DNA of 64,000 nt from Streptomyces sp. NBC_01283 (GTDB taxonomy: Bacteria > Actinomycetota > Actinomycetes > Streptomycetales > Streptomycetaceae): the NCBI RefSeq assembly GCF_041435335.1, contig NZ_CP108430.1, positions 3,330,501 through 3,394,500 on the forward strand. The letters run 5' to 3'. Below are positions 43,297 to 52,551 of this stretch, in pieces. Position 1 is the stretch's first letter. Each line of letters begins with the position of its first letter. The notes under the pieces are model-generated. The model had not been told where the DNA came from and searched no databases. It was given only the letters and a program-made list of their open reading frames with translations. The translations under genes and the position numbers were made by a program.

Positions 43297-45693
43297 GTGA
43301 CCATCGCGCCAGCCGAACCTGCGTCAGCGCAGACCACCGACGGTCAGCAGACCGCCGACGGCCCAGGAACCGCGCTGCTGCGTACCCTGACCGACCTCAC
43401 CGCCGACCTCCCCGACGCCGACCCCGGCAGAGTCGCCGCCGCCGCGCTCCGCGGCCGCTCGGCCCGCGCGGACCTGGCTGAGCTGCGGGAGCTGGCGACC
43501 GAGGCGGCCGCGGGGCTCATCTCCGAGGACCCGACGTATTCGCAGCTCGCGGCCAGGCTGCTCAGTCTCAGCATCCGTGACGAGGCGGCGTCGCAGGGCG
43601 TGCGCTCCTTCTCCGATTCGGTCGCCGTGGGTCACCGCGAGGGCCTGATCGCGGACCGCACCGCCGCGTTCGTCACCGACCACGCGGAGCGCCTCGACGG
43701 TCTCGTGGAGGCCGCCCTGGAGGACGGCGCCGACTTCCGGTTCGGCTACTTCGGCCTGCGCACCCTGCACAGCCGCTATCTGCTCCGGCACCCGATCACC
43801 CGGCACGTCATCGAGACCCCGCAGCACTTCATGCTGCGCGTCGCGAGCGGCCTCGCCGAGGACGGCAGCGTCCGCGCCCTGGACGAGGTCGCCTCCCTGT
43901 ACCGCCTGATGAGCCGCCTGGACTACCTGCCGTCCTCGCCGACACTCTTCAACTCCGGCACCCGGCACCCGCAGATGTCCTCCTGCTACCTCCTCGACTC
44001 GCCGCTGGACGAGCTGGACTCCATCTACGACCGCTACCACCAGGTCGCGCGCCTCTCCAAGCACGCGGGCGGCATCGGCCTCTCGTACTCCCGCGTCCGC
44101 GCCCGCGGTTCGCTGATCCGCGGCACGAACGGCCACTCCAACGGCATCGTGCCGTTCCTGAAGACGCTGGACGCCTCCGTCGCCGCCGTGAACCAGGGCG
44201 GGCGGCGCAAGGGCGCCGCCGCGGTCTACCTGGAGACCTGGCACTCCGACATCGAGGAGTTCCTGGAGCTGCGCGACAACACGGGTGAGGACCAGCGGCG
44301 CACGCACAACCTCAACCTCGCGCACTGGATCCCGGACGAGTTCATGCGCCGGGTCGCCGCCGACCAGGACTGGTCGCTGTTCTCGCCGGCCGACGTGCCC
44401 GAGTTCGTCGACCTGTGGGGCGACGAGTTCGACGCCGCCTACCGCAAGGCCGAGGCCGCCGGGCTCGCCCGCAAGACCATTCCGGCCCGCGATCTGTACG
44501 GCCGCATGATGCGCACCCTCGCGCAGACCGGCAACGGCTGGATGACGTTCAAGGACGCCGCCAACCGCACCGCCAACCAGACGGCGGAGCCCGGCCACAC
44601 GGTCCACTCCTCCAACCTCTGCACGGAGATCCTGGAGGTGACGGACGACGGGGAGACGGCCGTCTGCAACCTGGGCTCGGTGAACCTCGGCGCGTTCGTG
44701 GACACGGACGCCGGTGACATCGACTGGCAGCGGCTCGACGAGACCGTCCGCACCGCCGTCACCTTCCTCGACCGCGTGGTCGACATCAACTTCTACCCGA
44801 CCGAGCAGGCCGGGCGCTCCAACGCCAGGTGGCGTCCGGTGGGCCTGGGCGCCATGGGTCTGCAGGACGTCTTCTTCCAGCTGAAGCTGCCGTTCGACTC
44901 CCCCGCCGCGCGCGCCCTCTCCACCCGCATCGCCGAGCGGATCATGCTCGCCGCGTACGAGGCGTCCGCCGACCTCGCGGAGCGCAATGGCCCGCTGCCC
45001 GCCTGGGAGAAGACCCGCACCGCGCGCGGCGTCCTGCACCCCGACCACTACGGCGTCGAGCTGACCTGGCCGGAGCGCTGGGCCGCGCTGCGGGAACGTA
45101 TCGCCGCGACCGGCATGCGCAACTCGCTGCTTCTCGCCATCGCGCCGACCGCCACCATCGCGTCCATCGCGGGCGTCTACGAGTGCATCGAGCCGCAGGT
45201 CTCCAACCTCTTCAAGCGCGAGACGCTGAGCGGTGAGTTCCTCCAGGTCAACTCCTACCTGGTGCAGGAGCTGAAACGGCTCGGCGTCTGGGACGCCCAG
45301 ACCCGCGAGGCGCTGCGCGAGGCCAACGGCTCCGTGCAGGGCTTCAGCTGGATCCCGGCCGAGGTGCGCGACCTCTACCGCACCGCGTGGGAGATCCCGC
45401 AGCGCGGCCTGATCGACATGGCCGCCGCGCGCACGCCGTTCCTGGACCAGGCGCAGTCCCTGAACCTGTTCCTGGAGACGCCGACCATCGGCAAGCTCTC
45501 CTCGATGTACGCGTACGCCTGGCAGCAGGGTCTGAAGACCACGTACTACCTGCGTTCGCGCCCGGCTACCCGGATCGCCCGCGCGGCGGCGGGCAAAACC
45601 GAAGCCGCCGCCCCCGTGCCCCCGCAGGCAACCGCCGAAGAGGCTGTCGCCTGCTCCCTGGAAAACCCCGAGTCCTGCGAGGCCTGCCAGTAA
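43297..45693 (+). CDS. nrdA: Class Ia ribonucleotide reductase large subunit
   Basis: 798-residue catalytic subunit reducing ribonucleotides to deoxyribonucleotides. Catalytic residues are visible: substrate-site Cys in SSCYLLDSPL, active-site SSNLCTEILEV (Asn/Cys/Glu), the partner Cys in VCNLGSVNL and the C-terminal redox pair ESCEACQ. GTG 43297 is preceded by GAGGGAG; the longer open frame upstream lies in the riboswitch and is not coding. Stop overlaps nrdB start (TAATG). Confidence 0.95.
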   Translation: MTIAPAEPASAQTTDGQQTADGPGTALLRTLTDLTADLPDADPGRVAAAALRGRSARADLAELRELATEAAAGLISEDPTYSQLAARLLSLSIRDEAASQGVRSFSDSVAVGHREGLIADRTAAFVTDHAERLDGLVEAALEDGADFRFGYFGLRTLHSRYLLRHPITRHVIETPQHFMLRVASGLAEDGSVRALDEVASLYRLMSRLDYLPSSPTLFNSGTRHPQMSSCYLLDSPLDELDSIYDRYHQVARLSKHAGGIGLSYSRVRARGSLIRGTNGHSNGIVPFLKTLDASVAAVNQGGRRKGAAAVYLETWHSDIEEFLELRDNTGEDQRRTHNLNLAHWIPDEFMRRVAADQDWSLFSPADVPEFVDLWGDEFDAAYRKAEAAGLARKTIPARDLYGRMMRTLAQTGNGWMTFKDAANRTANQTAEPGHTVHSSNLCTEILEVTDDGETAVCNLGSVNLGAFVDTDAGDIDWQRLDETVRTAVTFLDRVVDINFYPTEQAGRSNARWRPVGLGAMGLQDVFFQLKLPFDSPAARALSTRIAERIMLAAYEASADLAERNGPLPAWEKTRTARGVLHPDHYGVELTWPERWAALRERIAATGMRNSLLLAIAPTATIASIAGVYECIEPQVSNLFKRETLSGEFLQVNSYLVQELKRLGVWDAQTREALREANGSVQGFSWIPAEVRDLYRTAWEIPQRGLIDMAAARTPFLDQAQSLNLFLETPTIGKLSSMYAYAWQQGLKTTYYLRSRPATRIARAAAGKTEAAAPVPPQATAEEAVACSLENPESCEACQ

Positions 45694-46766
45694 TGCCCAC
45701 CCGTCACCCGACCACCACCCCCGATGGACAGCGCTTCGCGCCGGAAGCCGCCCCCACCAACGCCGACAAGAACCTCCTGGACCCGGGCTTCGAGCTGACC
45801 CTGCGTCCCATGCGCTACCCGGACTTCTACGAGCGCTACCGGGACGCGATCAAGAACACCTGGACCGTCGAGGAGGTCGACCTCCACTCGGACGTCGCCG
45901 ACCTCGCCAAGCTCTCGCCGGGCGAGCAGCACATGATCGGCCGCCTTGTCGCGTTCTTCGCGACCGGCGACTCGATCGTCTCCAACAACCTGGTGCTCAC
46001 GCTCTACAAGCACATCAACTCCCCCGAGGCGCGGCTCTACTTGAGCCGTCAGCTCTTCGAGGAGGCCGTGCACGTCCAGTTCTATCTGACGCTGCTCGAC
46101 ACCTATCTCCCCGACCCGGAGGACCGCGCCGCGGCCTTCGACGCGGTGGAGGAGATCCCCTCCATCCGCGAGAAGGCCGAGTTCTGCTTCCGGTGGATGG
46201 ACTCCGTCGAGAAGATGGACCGCCTGGAGTCGAAGGCCGACCGGCGCCGCTTCCTGCTGAACCTGATCTGCTTCGCCGCGTGCATCGAGGGGCTCTTCTT
46301 CTACGGTGCCTTCGCGTACGTCTACTGGTTCCGCTCGCGCGGTCTGCTGCACGGCCTGGCCACCGGCACCAACTGGGTGTTCCGCGACGAGACGATGCAC
46401 ATGAGCTTCGCCTTCGACGTCGTCGACACCGTCCGCAAGGAGGAGCCCGAGCTCTTCGACGACGCGCTGCAGACGCAGGTCACGGACATGCTCAAGGAAG
46501 CCGTGGAGGCCGAGCTGCAGTTCGCGCGCGACCTGTGCGGCGAGGGCCTGCCGGGCATGAACACCGACTCGATGCGTGAGTACCTGCAGTGCGTCGCCGA
46601 CCAGCGGCTCCAGCGGCTCGGCTTCGCGCCGGTCTACGGCTCCTCAAACCCGTTCTCCTTCATGGAGCTTCAGGGAGTCCAGGAGCTGACCAACTTCTTC
46701 GAGCGGCGTCCTTCGGCCTACCAGGTCGCGGTCGAGGGTTCGGTCTCCTTCGACGACGAGTTCTAG
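45693..46766 (+). CDS. nrdB: Class Ia ribonucleotide reductase small subunit
   Basis: 357-residue radical subunit carrying the di-iron tyrosyl centre. Ligand regions are intact: FFATGDSIVSNN (Asp), QLFEEAVHVQFYLTLLDTYL (Glu, His and the radical Tyr), CFAACIEGLFFYGAFA (Glu), RDETMHMSF (Glu, His). The C-terminus SFDDEF provides the tail that binds NrdA. Cotranscribed with nrdA and nrdS. Confidence 0.95.
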   Translation: MPTRHPTTTPDGQRFAPEAAPTNADKNLLDPGFELTLRPMRYPDFYERYRDAIKNTWTVEEVDLHSDVADLAKLSPGEQHMIGRLVAFFATGDSIVSNNLVLTLYKHINSPEARLYLSRQLFEEAVHVQFYLTLLDTYLPDPEDRAAAFDAVEEIPSIREKAEFCFRWMDSVEKMDRLESKADRRRFLLNLICFAACIEGLFFYGAFAYVYWFRSRGLLHGLATGTNWVFRDETMHMSFAFDVVDTVRKEEPELFDDALQTQVTDMLKEAVEAELQFARDLCGEGLPGMNTDSMREYLQCVADQRLQRLGFAPVYGSSNPFSFMELQGVQELTNFFERRPSAYQVAVEGSVSFDDEF

Positions 46767-46916
46767 GGCCGCCTGCCCCTCCGGGCTGCGCGGGGCGCGT
46801 TCCGCCTCGCGCAGCTCGCGGTCGATCCGGCGGTCGTGGACGTACCCGACGAGCGAGGGTGCGGCCAGCAGGAGGAGGACGGTCAGGACGGTCGCGTAAT
46901 CGGTGATTGCGTTCAT
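46644..46916 (-). CDS. Small membrane protein antisense to the nrdB 3' end (tentative)
   Basis: Frame of 90 residues beginning MNAITDYATVLTVLLLLAAP, with one N-terminal membrane helix and then VHDRRIDRELREAERAPRS, highly charged. The last 123 bases lie antisense to the nrdB coding end. The ATG at 46916 has GAGG only two bases away, so translation is uncertain. Similar short helix-plus-charged-tail proteins occur near nrd genes in streptomycetes as far as can be recalled. Function unknown. Confidence 0.4.
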   Translation of the reverse strand: MNAITDYATVLTVLLLLAAPSLVGYVHDRRIDRELREAERAPRSPEGQAALELVVEGDRTLDRDLVGRRTPLEEVGQLLDSLKLHEGERV

Positions 46917-47009
46917 GTCCTCACTGTCCTGCGGGCCGGACGGAAGCGTCAGTGGCAGGACTGCCACACAGCATCGACTTACTGCCAACCCTGCGGCAGA
47001 CTGGCAGGC

Positions 47010-48026
47010 ATGCTGAGGACCGGCGCTCTGAAGAACGTGGCCGTCGTGCTGCTCGACGGCGTGAATCCCTTCGAACTCGGCGTTGTCTGCGAGGTGTTCG
47101 GCCTCGATCGCAGCGACGAGGACCTGCCCGTGTACGACTTCGCGGTGGTCGCCGCGGAGAGCGGGCCGCTGCGCAACCACGCCGGGTTCACGATCTCCAC
47201 CCCGTACGGCCTCGACCGGCTCGAAGAGGCCGATCTCATCGCTGTTCCGGCAGGTCAGTCGTTCGTGGACCGCGACTTCCCGGAGGAGCTGCTCGACGCC
47301 CTGCGCCGCGCGGTGGACCGCGGGGCGCGCGTCCTCTCGGTCTGCTCCGGCGTCTTCGTGCTCGGCGCGGCGGGCCTGCTCGAGGGCCGCCGCTGCGCCG
47401 TGCACTGGCGGCATGCCACGGAGCTCGCGGTGCGCCATCCACGCGCCGAGGTCGAGCCCGACGTCCTGTACGTCGACGAGGGCCCGGTCATCACGTCGGC
47501 GGGCACCGCGGCCGGGATCGACGCCTGTCTGCACATCGTGCGCCAGGAGCACGGCACCGAGGTCGCCAACGCCATCGCCCGGCGCATGGTCGTGCCGCCC
47601 CATCGCGACGGCGGCCAGGCCCAGTTCGTGGAGCGTCCGCTGCCGCGCACGGCGTGCGACACCGTGGGCGGGGTGCTGGCCTGGATGGAGCGCCATCTGG
47701 ACGCGGACATCACCATCGAGCAGCTCGCCGACCGCGCCCACATGTCGCCGCGCACCTTCGCGCGCCGTTTCCAGCAGGAGACGGGCACCACGCCCTACCG
47801 CTGGCTCCTGCGCCAACGCGTGCTCCTGGCACAGGAGTTGCTGGAAGGCTCGGACGAGACAGTGGAGGCGATCGCCGGGCGTGCCGGTTTCGGCAACGCG
47901 GCGGCGATGCGCCACCAGTTCCTGCGGGCGCTCGGCACCACGCCGAACGCCTACCGCCGCACCTTCCGCGGACCGGCCGTCAGCGCCTCTCGGCCCGGAG
48001 AACGGCCCTCTTCGGCTGTAGCGTGA
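47010..48026 (+). CDS. nrdS: GlxA/AraC-family regulator NrdS
   Basis: 338 residues: an N-terminal DJ-1/PfpI-like domain (VAVVLLDGVNPFELGVVCEVF, with CSGVFVLGAAGLL at the elbow Cys) and a C-terminal AraC HTH (ITIEQLADRAHMSPRTFARRF, VEAIAGRAGFGNAAAMRHQF). It is the third gene of the nrdABS operon, 243 bases after nrdB; its role in nrd control is not settled. The 3' end overlaps the convergent P450 gene by 47 bases. Confidence 0.92.
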   Translation: MLRTGALKNVAVVLLDGVNPFELGVVCEVFGLDRSDEDLPVYDFAVVAAESGPLRNHAGFTISTPYGLDRLEEADLIAVPAGQSFVDRDFPEELLDALRRAVDRGARVLSVCSGVFVLGAAGLLEGRRCAVHWRHATELAVRHPRAEVEPDVLYVDEGPVITSAGTAAGIDACLHIVRQEHGTEVANAIARRMVVPPHRDGGQAQFVERPLPRTACDTVGGVLAWMERHLDADITIEQLADRAHMSPRTFARRFQQETGTTPYRWLLRQRVLLAQELLEGSDETVEAIAGRAGFGNAAAMRHQFLRALGTTPNAYRRTFRGPAVSASRPGERPSSAVA

Positions 48027-49329
48027 TGCCGATCCTCGCGTCGGCGTCGGTCTCCGCGACCGGCGTCAGGTGCCACTTCGGGGCCACCGTCGCCAGGATG
48101 ATGGCGAGTTCCGCCAGGCTGAAATGGTCTCCCGGGCACTTGCGGTTACCGGTGCCGAACGGCATCATCGCGAACTCCGGTACGTCACCCGCGCGTTCGG
48201 GATTCCAGCGGTCCGGGTCGAACTCCAGGTGCTGCTCGAAGGAACGCGGATCGCGTTGCATCGCGTAGACGCTGTAGACGATGTCGGCCCCGGCCGGAAT
48301 GCGGTAGCCACCCAGGTTGGTTTCTCCCACCGACCTGCGGGTGAATATCCAGGCGGCCGGTTGTATGCGCATGGCCTCGGTGACGACATTCCGTGTGTGC
48401 GGAAGGTCGCCGAGGTCGGCGAATGTGATCTCCCGGTCCGGCGCGACGGCATTTACTTCTTCAACCAATCGCCTTTCCTGCTCGGGGTGTTCGGCCAGCA
48501 GGTGGAACGTCCACGCCAAGGTCGACGCGATATTCTCGGCGCCCGCCACGACAAGCGAGATCACATGGTCGTGAACCTCCTGATCGCTGAGCGGCTGCCC
48601 TGATTCATCGTGCGCCCGCAGCATTTCGGCCAACAGATCGTCCTGGCCATCGCCCGCCGCCCTGCCTTCGGCGATGATCTCGTCGACCAGGGTGTGCAGA
48701 TCGGCCAGCGCGCTCTGGAAGCGGCGGTTCCCCTGGGTCGGCACGCGGTACAGCGGCCCGACCGAGAGGACCATCCTGCGGTAGAGCCCCTCGAAGACGG
48801 TGTGCAGTGATTCGGCGATGCGGTCCGCCTTCTCACTGATCGCGTCGACCTCAAGGAGCGAGCGGGACACGATGCGCACGGCGGTGCGGAACATCTCCGC
48901 GTTGATGTCGACCGTGTCGCCCGGCCGCCACCGCGCGGCCGTCATACGGGCCTCCTCCTCCATCACCGTGGCGTAGCCGGCGATCCGCTCGGGCCTGAAC
49001 GCGGGCTGCATCATGCGCCGCTGCCGCCGGTGGGTCTTGCCGTTGCTGGTTGCCACGCCCTTGCCGAGGAGCACCTCCAGGGTCTCCCAGAGCGGCCCTC
49101 CGACGATGTAGTCGGGGCTCCGCAGCAGCTGCCCGACCAGCTCCGGGTCGCAGACCGCGTACGCCGTCTTGGGTCCCAGCCTGATGCGTACGAGATCACC
49201 ATGGTCCCGTAGCGCGGCGAGGAAGCCGAGGGGGTCGCGCACCAGGTTCCAGGCGTGGCCGATGAGCGGGGCACCGCCGCTGACGAGCGGTGGAGTCATT
49301 GTCGCGGGTATGGCGGATTCGACGCTCAT
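47980..49329 (-). CDS. Cytochrome P450, CYP170-like (albaflavenone pathway)
   Basis: 449-residue P450 oxidising epi-isozizaene toward albaflavenone in the CYP170A1 scheme. Haem loop FGTGNRKCPG with Cys398, ExxR EAMR at 318-321, and PERF-like DPDRWNPERA. The I-helix reads VAGAENIAST, so the usual oxygen-activating Thr is Asn266. The DDxxD motif described for the second (terpene synthase) active site of CYP170A1 is not visible here (AHDESGQ in that place). ATG overlaps the terpene synthase stop by four bases. Needs ferredoxin partners encoded elsewhere. Confidence 0.9.
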   Translation of the reverse strand: MSVESAIPATMTPPLVSGGAPLIGHAWNLVRDPLGFLAALRDHGDLVRIRLGPKTAYAVCDPELVGQLLRSPDYIVGGPLWETLEVLLGKGVATSNGKTHRRQRRMMQPAFRPERIAGYATVMEEEARMTAARWRPGDTVDINAEMFRTAVRIVSRSLLEVDAISEKADRIAESLHTVFEGLYRRMVLSVGPLYRVPTQGNRRFQSALADLHTLVDEIIAEGRAAGDGQDDLLAEMLRAHDESGQPLSDQEVHDHVISLVVAGAENIASTLAWTFHLLAEHPEQERRLVEEVNAVAPDREITFADLGDLPHTRNVVTEAMRIQPAAWIFTRRSVGETNLGGYRIPAGADIVYSVYAMQRDPRSFEQHLEFDPDRWNPERAGDVPEFAMMPFGTGNRKCPGDHFSLAELAIILATVAPKWHLTPVAETDADARIGITLQPKRAVLRAERR

Positions 49330-50453
49330 TCCTCACCTACCAATTCAGTTTCGGCCAAGTCGCTGATTGCCGCGTCGCTCACATACGGAGGAATGGACCG
49401 GTCGTCCCAGGAGTCCACCCGATAGCGGCCGGATTCGTGATGGAACCAGTACACGGAAGAGAACCAGTTCCGCATGTTGGCGATGCACGATTCCACCGCG
49501 TCCGCGAGTTCCCTGCCCTGCGCACTCCCGTCGGCCAATTGCTCGGCGAGACGGATCACTTCCTTTTCCGCGACGAGGAAATCCGAAATGCATCGGGTCA
49601 CTCGCCGGTGGACCTCGGCCACGGCTTCTTCGAGGGAAAGCCCCTCGTGCTGGATGAGACTGATCCCGAGATTGTGCAGTTCATCTCCCGCGAGTTCTTT
49701 GGGGAGTGAACACAGGTCGTTGTACCAGGCGGAGAAATCCTGGGTGGCGAGCGCCGCCCGCCGGTATGCGGGATGCTTCCGCACCGCCGTCGGCAGCTCG
49801 TGGCGCGCCGTAGGCTCCAGCAGGTCGATCCACGTCCAGTGGGCGAACGTCAGCCTGCGCAGCTCGATGTAGGCCTCGACCGTCGGGACCGTGCCGGTCC
49901 TGCGGTTCCTGAACTCCAGGTCGTACGCCTCGATCACGCTGTGGAAATGCCGGGCGAACCGGGCGTTCCAGCTGGCCCCGAGGTACGAGTACAGCCGTAG
50001 GACGCAGTCCGCGAACCCCGCGACCAGAGGGTCACGGTGGCGCAGTTGTTGCCGGGGGGACCGGAGCGTCTCGTGGAGCCCGCGGCACAGTCTGCGCCAC
50101 TGCGCCGCCCTGCCGTGCACCGAGTCGCGGTCGTGCCGGTCGTCCCACGCGAAGAACCAACTGCTGAGGTCGGCTATCGCGCTGAGCAACTCGTCGGGGG
50201 CGCCAATGTAGTAGCCGGCCACCAGGTCCGTGTAGCAGAGGCTGTCCGCGTACCGCTCCACCTTGTCCGCGGGCATGAGGCGCATTTCGCGCAGCCACGT
50301 CCTGGACTTCTCCTGGAGCTGCGGCCAATACGGATGCAGTCGGCGAGGAAACTCCGACTCGATCACCGGAAGTACCAACGCCGGTGGCACAGATACCGCC
50401 CGTGCATGTGTCTGTGTCGGTGAAATGCCATGTGAATATGCAGGCACGGACAA
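49326..50453 (-). CDS. epi-Isozizaene synthase (sesquiterpene cyclase)
   Basis: 375-residue class I terpene cyclase, closely resembling S. coelicolor EIZS (SCO5222). Asp-rich motif DDRHD at 104-108, NSE motif NDLCSLPKE (Asn245, Ser249, Glu253) and the C-terminal HHESGRYRVDSWDDRS with the RY pair. It cyclises farnesyl diphosphate to epi-isozizaene, precursor of the antibiotic albaflavenone. The first 22 residues differ from the S. coelicolor protein, so the start is less certain. Coupled to the P450 downstream. Confidence 0.95.
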   Translation of the reverse strand: MSVPAYSHGISPTQTHARAVSVPPALVLPVIESEFPRRLHPYWPQLQEKSRTWLREMRLMPADKVERYADSLCYTDLVAGYYIGAPDELLSAIADLSSWFFAWDDRHDRDSVHGRAAQWRRLCRGLHETLRSPRQQLRHRDPLVAGFADCVLRLYSYLGASWNARFARHFHSVIEAYDLEFRNRRTGTVPTVEAYIELRRLTFAHWTWIDLLEPTARHELPTAVRKHPAYRRAALATQDFSAWYNDLCSLPKELAGDELHNLGISLIQHEGLSLEEAVAEVHRRVTRCISDFLVAEKEVIRLAEQLADGSAQGRELADAVESCIANMRNWFSSVYWFHHESGRYRVDSWDDRSIPPYVSDAAISDLAETELVGEE

Positions 50454-50679
50454 ACCCCTCTCAGCCGCGTGAGGACGTACGCCCCTCCCGCCGTACCGGG
50501 CGCGCGCCGTTGTGTATCCCCGCGCTTTCCATTCAGCACCACAACTGACCGTTCAGGGAACAGATTTGCGCCATTCACTACCCCCCAGTGCCGAGAAAAT
50601 CCCTGTACGTGACTGATTCTGGATCATCACACGCCTGTTTCGATCGCACAGCTGACCGGTTCCGGCCGGTTCATGCGAA

Positions 50680-50717
50680 CGGCCCCTGGACGGGAAGGAG
50701 TTCCCGACCAGGGGCCG
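50680..50717 (-). terminator. Terminator after def
   Basis: 10-bp perfect outer stem (50680-50689 with 50708-50717) with a further inner CGGGA/TCCCG pairing, 36 bases beyond the def stop on the minus strand. The rest of the 299-base gap (50454-50752) is the likely promoter region of the terpene operon. Confidence 0.75.
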
Positions 50718-50752
50718 CAGGTGACTCGCGGGGCGCGCGAGTGAGGAGTCGA

Positions 50753-51403
50753 CTAGGCGTTCGGCACCACGGGGTAGCGCGGAGTGCCTTCCTCCATCTG
50801 CCGCAGCGCGTCCTTGCGGTCGCGCTTGGAGAGGCGGTCGATGTAGAGGTAGCCGTACAGGTGGTCCGTCTCGTGCTGGAGGCAGCGGGAGAAGTAGCCG
50901 GTGCCCCGCACCTTGACGGGGTTGCCCTTCTCGTCCTGCCCGGTGACCTCGGCGTAGTCCGGGCGGGCCAGGTCGGCGTAGGCCGTCGGCACGGAGAGGC
51001 AGCCCTCGCCCGCCTCGTCCAGACGGCGCCTGTCGGCGGGGAGCTCGCGCACCACGGGGTTGCAGACCACGCCGACGTGGCGCACGCCCTCGTCGTCCAT
51101 GCAGTCGTAGACGAAGACCTTCAGGTCGACGCCGATCTGGTTGGCCGCGAGGCCCACGCCCTGGGCGGTCCGCTGGCTGGCGAACATGTCGTCGACGAGC
51201 TTCGCGAGCTCGTCGTCGAAGGCGGTGACGTCCTTGCACTCCTTGTGCAGCACAGGGTTGCCGACGACCGTGATGGGCCGGGACGTGCCGCGCTCGCGGT
51301 AGGCCGTCTCACGCTCCTCGCAGTCCTCGGTGTCGATGACGAAGCCCTCGTCGTCGACGGGGAGCACCCCGTCCGAGTACTGCTGCTCAGTGTCCTGCGC
51401 CAT
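50753..51403 (-). CDS. def: Peptide deformylase
   Basis: 216-residue metalloenzyme removing the formyl group from new proteins. The three family motifs are intact: [17 protein letters not shown] (metal Cys) and QHETDHL (HExxH). An N-terminal extension of about 45 acidic residues ([20 protein letters not shown]) is unusual in length. ATG 51403 is taken; a frame to 51433 adds ten residues. Divergent or separate transcript from the preceding gene. Confidence 0.94.
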   Translation of the reverse strand: MAQDTEQQYSDGVLPVDDEGFVIDTEDCEERETAYRERGTSRPITVVGNPVLHKECKDVTAFDDELAKLVDDMFASQRTAQGVGLAANQIGVDLKVFVYDCMDDEGVRHVGVVCNPVVRELPADRRRLDEAGEGCLSVPTAYADLARPDYAEVTGQDEKGNPVKVRGTGYFSRCLQHETDHLYGYLYIDRLSKRDRKDALRQMEEGTPRYPVVPNA

Positions 51404-51467
51404 TGTCCGACGTACGCCTTCCTGGGAACCCACAAGAGATGGTGCCGGTACAGCCTACGGCCAGGAG

Positions 51468-52448
51468 TCAGCAGACCTCTTCCAGATCCCGCCAGTCACG
51501 GGAGTCCGGGCTGTCCGCGACCCAGCCGTCGAGCAGCCCGCGCACCAGGGCGGCGGGCGCCGCGATGCCGCACTCGCGCTCGGGCACCCACAGGGCGCCG
51601 GGGCTGCGGTGGCCGAGCGGTCCGGGGTGACCCGGTTCGCTGTGGTCGTGCGGGTCCAGGTGCTCGCCGTCGCCCTCGTCGCTCGGCATGCGGCTCTCGG
51701 AGCACATGCGGCAGAGCAGCCGTACGGACGACGACCAGTCCTCGGCGGCGAAGCCCGCGTCCGCCGCGAGCTTCTCCAGGGCGTCACGGTCGTCCTCGGT
51801 GGCGGCCTCCAGAAGGACCACCCAGGTCGGGACGGGTGAGGGAGCCCACAGCTCGATTTCGTCGAAGACGGGATACGAGTCCCCCGCCCCCGTCGTCCGC
51901 TCGCCGTGCGGAACGCCGTCGTGCAGCACGACCTCGCCCCAGCGCCGCCCGGAGGAGGGCAGCGGGATGGAGAGCACCTCGATCCGGGCGGGGTCGAGCC
52001 TGCGCCCCCACACGACCTCGGCCTCGCCCTCGGGCGAAAGCCGCACGGCCGCGCTGCCCAGGTCCATACCGGTGGGCTCCCCGGAGGCGGCCACGCCACC
52101 GGGCACCTTCAGGCCGTACGCCTGCCAGGCGCGCCGGGCCAGCGGCCAGTCCTGGAGGGCGGTGGCGGCGATCCCCACGTTCCACCAGTCGGGGGCGCCC
52201 GCCGACCGGTCGAGCAGCGCGACGGCCCGCAGGCCCGCGGCGCGCGCCTGCTCCCAGTCGTGCCGGAACTTGTGGAGCAGCGCGAGGTTGAACCAGGACT
52301 CCGAGAGCCACGGCTCGAGATCCGCCGCGCGGGTAAGGAGTGCGCCCGCGTCCTCGTACCGCCCGTCGCCGATCAGCGTGAAGGCGCGGTCGGTGGCCTG
52401 CCGCCATGAGGCGGAGGGCCGGTGCCGTCCCTTGCCGAAGATCCTCAC
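51468..52448 (-). CDS. TPR-like hypothetical protein
   Basis: 326 residues starting VRIFGKGRHRPSASWRQATDR, with two TPR-like helical repeats at the N-terminus (AFTLIGDGRYEDAGALLTRAA and LSESWFNLALLHKFRHDWEQA...), then a beta-rich part and a Cys-containing C-terminus. GTG 52448 is preferred to an upstream ATG at 52589. Probably a scaffold for protein interactions; partner unknown. It lies 64 bases upstream of def on the same strand. Confidence 0.75.
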   Translation of the reverse strand: MRIFGKGRHRPSASWRQATDRAFTLIGDGRYEDAGALLTRAADLEPWLSESWFNLALLHKFRHDWEQARAAGLRAVALLDRSAGAPDWWNVGIAATALQDWPLARRAWQAYGLKVPGGVAASGEPTGMDLGSAAVRLSPEGEAEVVWGRRLDPARIEVLSIPLPSSGRRWGEVVLHDGVPHGERTTGAGDSYPVFDEIELWAPSPVPTWVVLLEAATEDDRDALEKLAADAGFAAEDWSSSVRLLCRMCSESRMPSDEGDGEHLDPHDHSEPGHPGPLGHRSPGALWVPERECGIAAPAALVRGLLDGWVADSPDSRDWRDLEEVC

Positions 52449-52551
52449 GATTCCCGCCTGCCGGTTACTGAGTTCTTGAGTTCCGCTGTGCCCTGAGGGC
52501 CCTCTTGGCATCCAACCACGTACGGTCGGACGGCCGCTCATTACCCATGGG

